A stretch of 12,023 nt of DNA, taken from positions 1 to 12,023 of the forward strand of contig CAZFGK010000044.1 in the NCBI GenBank assembly GCA_964518635.1, given 5' to 3'. Under the pieces are notes generated by a model. That model saw only the letters and a program-made list of their open reading frames with translations, was not told where the DNA came from and ran no database searches. Source of the DNA: CAZFGK01 sp964518635. Lineage in GTDB: Bacteria; Zixibacteria; MSB-5A5; GN15; FEB-12. Every line of letters starts with the position of its first letter. The first letter of the stretch is position 1. Both the position numbers and the translations under genes were made by a program. Below are positions 1 to 5,608 of this stretch, one piece after another.

Positions 1-1
1 C

Positions 2-2677
2 ACACCTACCCTGGGGCGTAACGTGGGTGTGGACGTAGTGGCATCCGGAACAGGAGTTGGGTATGATGATTTCAAGGTCCAATCCCTCAATACCTCAAAC
101 CTAGCCTCCGGGAGGTGGGAACGGGTCAACTATGTAATCTATCTTCCCTCGGGAACCTCACGGACTTTCACCATCCGCGTTCGCACGACCCAGGGTCCCA
201 CGACGCCTATTATCAGGCTTGCGAATTTCCGCCTCTCCCCGGGAAAACACAACTCTGGCACCTCGGATGAATACCTTACCTCCCTGGGTGGGGGGTTGGT
301 GCGCGCGACGGATGGGATCAGGTTTCGTGAAACCTCGGGGACTGGTGGTGAGTACGCTGGTGTGAAAGCTCCGGCGAACATCACCAGCAACTTCTCCCTT
401 GTGCTGCCCACCGCGCTGCCAGGGTCCACTCTTTGTCTCTCGGTGGACACCTCGGGTAATATGGCTTACTCTGCTTGCTCGGGCGGAGGTAGCACCAGCA
501 ACGTTCGCCAAGCGATGAACGTCAAGGTTGACTATGCTTGTGTTGGGGATGGAGTTGCGAACGACACTGCTTGTCTATCCAACGCAATCACTGCCGCGAA
601 AGCCGCTGGGAAGAAAATCGTCTACCTCCCCGGAGGCGCCTACTTGACTGATCCCATCACCCAGGATCTCCAGGGGGTAACATTCGAAGGGGATGGAGAA
701 CTATTCACCACAATCAAAGCTCGCACCCCGAACCAGCCTGTGTTTAACGTTACCGGGCCTGGGCAGACGCTTAACCTGACGATTCAGAATCTCACCATCG
801 AGGGTCAGGGAAAAACCTCTGGCAGCTCGGGAACCTGTGCAATCCTGGGTTCCACCACCTCTGGCAACGAAGCCGCGTTCCTTACCATCCGCAATGTCAC
901 CATCAAGAACTGCGGCGGCAAGGGGCTGTACCTACCCGGGCAGTTCACCACCCTGCTCGAAGGCATAACCACGGACGAGATCGGCGACCATCATATTGAC
1001 ATCCAAGGCGGGAACTCCACCACCATCACCCGTAGCTACGTGCGCACAGTGGAAGCGAACAAAGTCGGGTTCCGCATCCGAGGGGGTTCGGTTACCCTGA
1101 TCGGCAATAACGGAATCGACCCGGACTCCGCAGCCAGTGCTCAGTGGGGGATCTTCGGGCAGGAAACCGCCCTGGACGGTAGCGACTCCTACTTCCGTGG
1201 CACCTTGATCGGCAACAACATCGAGGACTTCGGCACCCAGGGGATGGAGTTCCGCACGGACAGCTTCGCCACGTTCGACGGGAACACTTTTATTACCTCG
1301 TCCAGTGGCTCGCATATCCTCGCCAAGTTCAACTACGTGGACCCGACCCATCAAGGGACCTGGTTGGGGAACAACCGGGTCACCCTTGCCGGAGGAAGCT
1401 GGAGCAACTCCCAACCCATCCACGCACGGAATGCGCCGTTCCTGCTCCAAGGCGACACGACGTTCACCAGCTTTTACAACTTCTTCGACACCACTACTTA
1501 CACTCTCCCAAGGTCCAAAGCCACACTGGACCCTGGCACCACGAACTGGCTATACCAGTTCCAGCAGCTAAGCGCCGGGAACTACCTGCACTTCACAGGG
1601 GTTACCACCCCGGGGGTTAGCGGCACCGGGAACTGTCGTATCTACGGTGACTCTGGCACTAACACGCTCAAGTTCTCCTGCAACGGCGCGGCCTACGCAG
1701 ACATCGGCGCGGCGGGCAGCGTGAGCCTTACCTCCACTCGGGTGGGGTTTGGCTCCGGCGCGAACCTTCTCACCGAAAGCTCGGATCTAACCTTCAACAA
1801 CACCACCAAGGTACTCACGGTGAACAACAACTCCTCAGGCAAGGGAGTTGTGAATGTGTTCGGCACCGACAGCGCAACCGGCGTGGTAATCCGCAGTGCC
1901 AGTATCCCAGGGTCCCAAGGTGGACTGGTGATGCCGTTCGAAGGCGGGCAGAACTCATTCGGTCCCGGGATGTGGTGGTGCTCGGGGGCCAGCTACGCGA
2001 CCTGTTCGGGGCTGAAGCTCAACCTGGGGTTGAATTGGCAAGCCCCTTCCAGCACACACTCGGCGATCAAGCTGCTAGCCAGCACGGGCACCAGCTCCGA
2101 CGGAGCCTTGCGGATCGCCCTTCACCCGGACGACGGCTACGTCGGGGTACAACCTTTCGGAGCCAGCGCGGGGAACACCGGGGAATTCCGCACCTACGAA
2201 CTACTCGCGAACGGCAGCAGTTATATTGGGATTAAGTCTCCAGACGCCCTCGCCGCCACGGTGGTGTTCACCCTGCCCAGCGCGGATGGTAGCTCTGGGC
2301 AGCTTCTCCAAACAAACGGCAGTGCGGTTACCAGCTTTGGGAATTGCTGCTCAGGTCAGAACTCCACCTCCACGGGGACTGGCGCACAGACAATTGACTG
2401 GACTACCGTGGGGACAACCGCAACGCGGCAGTTCACCGTCAGCTCGAACGCTTCGGTTACATTCACCTTCTCCGGAGCGCGAGCTGGCCAGATATGTAAT
2501 CTGATCTTCATCCGGGATGCCACTGGAAGCGCGGCGGTGAACTGGCCCGCGAACGCGGATTGGCCAGCCGGGACACCAATCACCCCGACAGCGGGTGTGG
2601 CTAAGAAAGACTTGTATCAGTTTATCTTTGATGGTACTAACTATCTGTTGCTTGGCTACAGCGCGGATATTCAGTAG
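2..2677 (+). CDS. Tail fibre/tailspike protein with pectate-lyase-3-like beta-helix, 5'-partial
   Basis: Probable receptor-binding or glycan-degrading tail protein. The frame is open to the left edge, so the GTG at 23 is probably internal and the true start is missing. Counting residues from base 23: about 1-75 is a beta-rich, jelly-roll-like stretch. About 105-155 is a fibre module (YAGVKAPANI, then a TLP-like turn). From about 160 the pattern NVKVDYACVGDGVANDT followed by IVYLPGGAYL is the typical entry of the pectate_lyase_3/phage tailspike beta-helix. Rungs rich in N, G, T and I continue to about 480. A second copy of the fibre module (YIGIKSPDAL, FTLPSADGSSGQLL) lies near 735-780. The end (QTIDW, DATGSAAVNWPANADWP, FIFDGTNYLLLG) resembles a C-terminal domain common in phage tail proteins. 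Catalytic residues cannot be assigned by eye, so enzyme activity is not claimed. The next gene follows after 24 bases. Confidence 0.85.
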   Translation, partial: TPTLGRNVGVDVVASGTGVGYDDFKVQSLNTSNLASGRWERVNYVIYLPSGTSRTFTIRVRTTQGPTTPIIRLANFRLSPGKHNSGTSDEYLTSLGGGLVRATDGIRFRETSGTGGEYAGVKAPANITSNFSLVLPTALPGSTLCLSVDTSGNMAYSACSGGGSTSNVRQAMNVKVDYACVGDGVANDTACLSNAITAAKAAGKKIVYLPGGAYLTDPITQDLQGVTFEGDGELFTTIKARTPNQPVFNVTGPGQTLNLTIQNLTIEGQGKTSGSSGTCAILGSTTSGNEAAFLTIRNVTIKNCGGKGLYLPGQFTTLLEGITTDEIGDHHIDIQGGNSTTITRSYVRTVEANKVGFRIRGGSVTLIGNNGIDPDSAASAQWGIFGQETALDGSDSYFRGTLIGNNIEDFGTQGMEFRTDSFATFDGNTFITSSSGSHILAKFNYVDPTHQGTWLGNNRVTLAGGSWSNSQPIHARNAPFLLQGDTTFTSFYNFFDTTTYTLPRSKATLDPGTTNWLYQFQQLSAGNYLHFTGVTTPGVSGTGNCRIYGDSGTNTLKFSCNGAAYADIGAAGSVSLTSTRVGFGSGANLLTESSDLTFNNTTKVLTVNNNSSGKGVVNVFGTDSATGVVIRSASIPGSQGGLVMPFEGGQNSFGPGMWWCSGASYATCSGLKLNLGLNWQAPSSTHSAIKLLASTGTSSDGALRIALHPDDGYVGVQPFGASAGNTGEFRTYELLANGSSYIGIKSPDALAATVVFTLPSADGSSGQLLQTNGSAVTSFGNCCSGQNSTSTGTGAQTIDWTTVGTTATRQFTVSSNASVTFTFSGARAGQICNLIFIRDATGSAAVNWPANADWPAGTPITPTAGVAKKDLYQFIFDGTNYLLLGYSADIQ

Positions 2678-2686
2678 GTAGTAAGT

Positions 2687-2692
2687 AAAGGA
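2687..2692 (+). promoter_or_regulatory. Ribosome binding site AAAGGA for the exported fibre-like gene
   Basis: AAAGGA lies 9 bases before the ATG at 2702 and supports that start. The 11 bases AAAGGAACCAA starting here recur exactly, at the same distance, before the ATG at 4223. Similar AAAGGA sites precede the genes at 11047 and 11797. Confidence 0.75.
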
Positions 2693-2701
2693 ACCAACTA
2701 C

Positions 2702-4162
2702 ATGAAAACACAAACGAACAAATTCCTTGGATTTCTTTTTTCTTTCTTGATTCTCTTTGGGGTGGTGGCGAGTGGGCATATCCCGGGGATGGCCCAAATC
2801 TCCGGGGGGACAGCCTATCGCATCATCTCCGGGACGAGTCTCCCGGCTACCTGTGAGCCTGGACCAGGGGTGACGGATGTTTATGTGCTGACTTCGGGAA
2901 CCCCGGGGGTTTACTGGTGTTCCGCGACGAATACCTGGACGGGGGTTGGGGGTGGTGGAGGGGGTGGTATCACCATCGGCACGACCACGATTACCTCGGG
3001 GACGAATACGCGCGTTCTCTACAACAACGCGGGCGTGGTCGGCGAGTACGCGGTCACGGGGACGGGGAACGCGGTGCTGAGCGCGAGCCCGACGCTGACG
3101 GGGACGGTAGGGGCGGCAGCGGCGACGTTCTCCGGGACGGTCACGCAGACCAGCGCGAGCGCGACAGCATTCGAGTCGGGGCCGAATGGCGGCACGAATC
3201 CGGTGCTTCGGTTGGTGAACAATGTGGCGAGCGCGGCGACTGGGCTGGAGATTACCAGCAACGCGGCGGGGAGCGGGGTTACGCTGACGGCGCTGAGCAG
3301 TGGGAGTAATGAGAATATCGCTATTAGGCCCAAGGGATCGGGTGCAACGATATTTGGTGGGAGCATTGGGCAGGTATATTTTGGCTCCACGTCTGGATCT
3401 TTTTTCTACACTAACGGCACAGACCTAAACCTAAGAACCAGCAGCGGAAACGTGTTCAATATTCAGGCGAATGGCGGTACGCAGTACGCGCAGTTTGACG
3501 GCGCAACGTCTGCTTTTAAACTGGGATCGTCGGCAGACGTGATACTACGCCGCGCCGCCGCCGCGAACATCGCCTTTGGCGCAGCCGACGCGGCCTCGCC
3601 GGTCGCGCAGACGCTGAGCGTGCAGAATGTGGTGGGCGGAACATCGAACACGGCGGGCAGTACGACGACCGTTCGCGGCTCACTCGGCACGTCGCAAGGA
3701 GCGCCGGGCCGCATCCATCTGGCGGGCGGCGCGATGATTGAGGCGTCAGGTACGACGCAGCAGACGGCGGTGGATCGGGCAATCTTTAACGCGACCAAGG
3801 TGCTGACCAATAACAGCGCCACGACGATTACCAACGTCACGGCGGCGTCTGGCAGTAACGCGGGCGGGCAACTCGGCTACATGGTTGAGGTGACGGACGG
3901 GACCGATTATCAATATGAGGTCGGCGTCGTCTCGTTTGGCGTCTCCAACAAAGGGGGCGTTTTCTCTGGCAATACCGCCACGAAATTCGGCAACCACCAG
4001 AACGCGACCAGCGGCACGCTGACGGTGGCGTTTGCGATCTCCGGCGCGAATCCGGCGCTGTTGAGCGTGAACGCCAACAGTTCATTGACGCCCTCGACCG
4101 GCTACCCCCGGATTACTTATTGGATGATGAATGGGGGCCATCAGGCAGTTGCGCCGCAGTAA
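2702..4162 (+). CDS. Exported tail-fibre-like protein with Sec signal peptide
   Basis: The 486-residue product has a lysine-bearing n-region (MKTQTNK), a hydrophobic core at 8-24 and a likely signal peptidase I site after Ala31 (PGMA/QISGG). That is unusual for a virion part assembled in the cytoplasm. The rest looks like phage fibre: residues about 50-83 form a module with VYVLTSGTPGVYWCSATNTW, followed by a run of eight glycines. About 93-136 carries TNTRVLYNNAGVVGEYAVTG and LSASPTLTG, a widespread fibre motif. About 150-345 is low-complexity A/G/S/T-rich beta repeat. About 355-486 is a C-terminal beta domain (AIFNATKVLTNN, EVTDGTDYQYEVG, NSSLTPSTGYPRITY). Base composition shifts inside the gene, suggesting mosaic assembly. 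It may be a fibre delivered by an unusual route or a secreted receptor-masking protein. Family placement is by motif memory; export and role are inferred. Confidence 0.8.
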   Translation: MKTQTNKFLGFLFSFLILFGVVASGHIPGMAQISGGTAYRIISGTSLPATCEPGPGVTDVYVLTSGTPGVYWCSATNTWTGVGGGGGGGITIGTTTITSGTNTRVLYNNAGVVGEYAVTGTGNAVLSASPTLTGTVGAAAATFSGTVTQTSASATAFESGPNGGTNPVLRLVNNVASAATGLEITSNAAGSGVTLTALSSGSNENIAIRPKGSGATIFGGSIGQVYFGSTSGSFFYTNGTDLNLRTSSGNVFNIQANGGTQYAQFDGATSAFKLGSSADVILRRAAAANIAFGAADAASPVAQTLSVQNVVGGTSNTAGSTTTVRGSLGTSQGAPGRIHLAGGAMIEASGTTQQTAVDRAIFNATKVLTNNSATTITNVTAASGSNAGGQLGYMVEVTDGTDYQYEVGVVSFGVSNKGGVFSGNTATKFGNHQNATSGTLTVAFAISGANPALLSVNANSSLTPSTGYPRITYWMMNGGHQAVAPQ

Positions 4163-4207
4163 CTGGACACGATCTGCTCCCATAGCTTCCATAATTTCAA
4201 CCATCTG

Positions 4208-4213
4208 AAAGGA
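4208..4213 (+). promoter_or_regulatory. Ribosome binding site AAAGGA for the 140-residue exported protein
   Basis: AAAGGA sits 9 bases before the ATG at 4223. Its AAAGGAACCAA context duplicates that of the site at 2687, so the two exported-protein genes share a translation leader. Confidence 0.7.
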
Positions 4214-4222
4214 ACCAATATC

Positions 4223-4645
4223 ATGTTCAACTTCGGGCCACGAACCAACTCCACTATCCTGACCATCCTGGCATTCTTCGGATTCTTCCTCTCGGGTTTC
4301 ACCTGCGCCTACACGCTCTCCGCGCAGGCCCCAACGAAGCTCTTCGACATCCGCAACGGCGGCCCCACTTCCACCACCATCGAGTACAAGGACGCCGCTT
4401 CCAAATCCGCCGTTATCGACACCTTCGCCGATCTCTTCAACTACACTTCCAAGGTCCCGAACCCGGCCTTCGACTCGACCAAGCCCGAGAACCCGACCAC
4501 GAACCCGTCCACCATCGACAACCCGCAGTCGAAGCAACAGTTCTTCAACCGCCACCTGACGACCTATCTCCGATCGCACATCCAGGAGGCACGCACCCGG
4601 GCGGAGCAACGCAAAGTCACTGTCCCTGTGGATGATCTACCGTAA
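4223..4645 (+). CDS. Small exported protein of unknown function
   Basis: I do not recognise the family. The 140-residue product starts MFNFGPRTNS, then has a hydrophobic stretch at about 11-30 ending GFTCAYTLSAQA. It could be a cleaved Sec signal (after Ala34 or Ala36, the latter disfavoured by the following proline) or an uncleaved N-terminal anchor. Cys28 follows threonine, so it is not a good lipobox. The mature part is hydrophilic: a region around KLFDIRNGGPTSTT, a Pro/Thr/Asn-rich linker near 80-105 (KPENPTTNPSTIDNPQ), and a basic, probably helical C-terminus (YLRSHIQEARTRAEQRK). The start is supported by a well-spaced AAAGGA. It follows the exported fibre-like gene after 60 bases and ends just before a promoter and terminator, so it is the last gene of the left transcription unit. 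A periplasmic or virion accessory role is possible, but nothing in the sequence decides it. Confidence 0.7.
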   Translation: MFNFGPRTNSTILTILAFFGFFLSGFTCAYTLSAQAPTKLFDIRNGGPTSTTIEYKDAASKSAVIDTFADLFNYTSKVPNPAFDSTKPENPTTNPSTIDNPQSKQQFFNRHLTTYLRSHIQEARTRAEQRKVTVPVDDLP

Positions 4646-4662
4646 GTTCTCCTCCCGAGAAC

Positions 4663-4691
4663 TCGACACTCAGGTTAAAGTCAAGTATAAT
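4663..4691 (+). promoter_or_regulatory. Sigma70-type promoter overlapping the terminator
   Basis: TCGACA (4663-4668, five of six matches to the -35 consensus), a 17-base spacer and a perfect TATAAT (4686-4691). The expected start of transcription, about 4697-4699, lies in the loop of the adjacent hairpin, so the new transcript would carry only the right arm and could not form that terminator. It would drive the lipoprotein gene and probably everything downstream. Host sigma factor preference is unknown. Confidence 0.65.
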
Positions 4692-4726
4692 TCCCCCCGG
4701 GGTTTGGTACTTGACTTTAACTTTTT
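4674..4726 (+). terminator. Rho-independent terminator with perfect 14-bp stem
   Basis: GTTAAAGTCAAGTA (4674-4687) is the exact reverse complement of TACTTGACTTTAAC (4708-4721). The loop is 20 bases and includes CCCCGGGG, and TTTTT follows at 4722-4726. Only the + side has the T run, so it should stop transcription coming from the fibre and small exported genes. The stem has only four G/C pairs. A repressor operator straddling the start site is an alternative reading. Confidence 0.7.
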
Positions 4727-4756
4727 ACCTAACCCAAAACTCTAACAACACTAACC

Positions 4757-4761
4757 AGGAG
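4757..4761 (+). promoter_or_regulatory. Ribosome binding site AGGAG that fixes the lipoprotein start
   Basis: AGGAG lies 9 bases before the ATG at 4771. This favours that ATG over an in-frame TTG at 4711, which is inside the terminator stem, has no ribosome binding site and would add a polar leader before the signal peptide. Confidence 0.75.
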
Positions 4762-4770
4762 ACAAACGAG

Positions 4771-5283
4771 ATGTCCATTTTGAATTCCACGTCACGCCTC
4801 ACGAACAAAACTTCCTTTCAGCTTCTCCTCGCGGGACTCCTGATCGCGGGTATCCTGGGGTTGCTGGTCGTCGTCGGGTGCGCGCAGACTCCAAGCAAGA
4901 TCGTCCGTCCGATTGGAACTGGCGGTGGAGGCACACTCGGTCTGGCCATCAATGACTCCCCTTCCACCTCTACCTCCTCCCTCAAGCTCACCCCGGAGGA
5001 ACTCGTCGCTCGCGACAACCTCTTCAAGGAATTCAACCCGCTTCAGCAAACCCTCGGAGAACTCTTCGGAAAGTTTCTCGAAGCCGAGGAAGACTCCGCT
5101 GCCCTGCTCACCTGGGCCAAGGCCAAACGCACCAACGACAAACTCCAGATCGTGCGTGGCAAGATCCTCGCCTGGATGAACGAGATCCGCAAATCCCACA
5201 ACTGCCTGGACTGTGATCTCCAGGATGATAAGTTGGTACGACCAGCAGTCAAGCCGGACGCTAAGCCGGACGCTAAGCCCTAG
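4771..5283 (+). CDS. Predicted phage lipoprotein (possible outer-membrane spanin subunit)
   Basis: The 170-residue product has polar and basic residues at 1-17, a long hydrophobic core at 18-36 (LLLAGLLIAGILGLLVVVG) and a lipobox VVG-Cys37, so signal peptidase II cleavage and lipidation are expected. Ala at +2 would favour outer-membrane sorting under the enterobacterial rule. After a Gly/Ser/Thr-rich linker, residues about 72-142 are charged and probably helical (LTPEELVARDNLFKEFNPLQ onward, ending MNEIRKSHN). They are followed by a CxxC pair (Cys145, Cys148) and a Lys-Pro-Asp-Ala repeat tail. It is the first gene after the promoter at 4663-4691. With the membrane coiled-coil protein encoded next it could form an o-spanin/i-spanin pair. 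The arrangement is separate rather than nested, and no lysozyme is nearby, so this is tentative. A superinfection-exclusion lipoprotein is an alternative. Confidence 0.75.
   Translation: MSILNSTSRLTNKTSFQLLLAGLLIAGILGLLVVVGCAQTPSKIVRPIGTGGGGTLGLAINDSPSTSTSSLKLTPEELVARDNLFKEFNPLQQTLGELFGKFLEAEEDSAALLTWAKAKRTNDKLQIVRGKILAWMNEIRKSHNCLDCDLQDDKLVRPAVKPDAKPDAKP
5251..5279 (+). repeat. 12-bp tandem repeat encoding KPDA
   Basis: AAGCCGGACGCT occurs at 5251-5262 and exactly again at 5263-5274, followed by a partial third copy AAGCC. It encodes Lys-Pro-Asp-Ala twice, then Lys-Pro, as the very C-terminus of the lipoprotein. Identical copies suggest recent slippage, so copy number may vary between relatives. 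Confidence 0.85.
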
Positions 5284-5325
5284 GTCCCTGGCCTGGCTCG
5301 GCTAAACTTCTCTTCCCCCGGAGTT

Positions 5326-5329
5326 GGAG
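5326..5329 (+). promoter_or_regulatory. Ribosome binding site GGAG that fixes the small membrane protein start
   Basis: GGAG is 6 bases before the ATG at 5336. An in-frame TTG at 5324 overlaps this site and has only a short, poorly placed GGAG before it, so ATG 5336 is preferred. Confidence 0.6.
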
Positions 5330-5335
5330 TTCCTT

Positions 5336-5608
5336 ATGGTGCCCCCTAAGGATATGAATACTATGTATATCTCTTGGCAAATAATGGGTGTGATGGCGGG
5401 ACTGATAAGTCTTGTGCTCACGGTGATTGGTCGGGTGCTGCAACTCAGCATTACCAATGCGATTGCGGCAATGGCTGTGAGCCTGGAGCAGAAGATCGAG
5501 GCGAAGTTCTCTTCCAAGGAATCCGTCGAAGGACAACTGAAACTCATGAATCTTCGAATGGAACACATGGAATCCCAGCTCCAGGAACTCAAAGCCCAAA
5601 GGAGTTAA
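5336..5608 (+). CDS. Small membrane protein with one transmembrane span and a coiled coil
   Basis: The 90-residue product has a short N-terminus (MVPPKDMNTM), one strong membrane segment at about 11-31 (ISWQIMGVMAGLISLVLTVI), a second amphipathic stretch to about 50, then a charged helix. Hydrophobic residues Val64, Leu68, Met71, Met75, Met78, Leu82 and Leu85 follow an uninterrupted 4-3 spacing, the signature of a coiled coil. This architecture, an N-terminal anchor plus a coiled coil, is that of inner-membrane spanins. Small holin-like or haemolysin XhlA-type proteins are alternatives, although XhlA has its membrane span at the other end. It lies 52 bases after the lipoprotein gene, and its TAA directly abuts the ATG of the adaptor gene, so the two are probably translated together. 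No catalytic or binding motif is visible. Confidence 0.7.
   Translation: MVPPKDMNTMYISWQIMGVMAGLISLVLTVIGRVLQLSITNAIAAMAVSLEQKIEAKFSSKESVEGQLKLMNLRMEHMESQLQELKAQRS

Noticed and set aside
500..1460. Active pectate lyase annotation
   Set aside because: The fold signature is convincing, but catalytic residues cannot be assigned by eye and this fold is common in non-enzymatic tailspikes.
2351..2797. 148-codon frame on the - strand across the junction of the two fibre genes
   Set aside because: It crosses a clear gene boundary on the other strand and its product shows no domain. No start signals were seen.
2..4162. Diversity-generating retroelement target in the fibre genes
   Set aside because: I saw no template/variable repeat pair, no reverse transcriptase gene and no lectin-type C-terminus in the window.
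4082..4609. 175-codon frame on the - strand over the small exported gene
   Set aside because: The + strand gene there has a proper ribosome binding site and a signal-like N-terminus. The antisense product is Gly/Arg/Glu-rich without recognisable structure.
4711..4739. Second promoter using TTGACT in the right stem arm
   Set aside because: The -35-like box is good, but 17 bases downstream there is only CCAAAA, so no -10 element.
4711..4770. TTG-initiated N-terminal extension of the lipoprotein
   Set aside because: It starts inside the terminator stem, has no ribosome binding site, and would put a polar leader ahead of a normal lipoprotein signal. ATG 4771 has AGGAG at good spacing.
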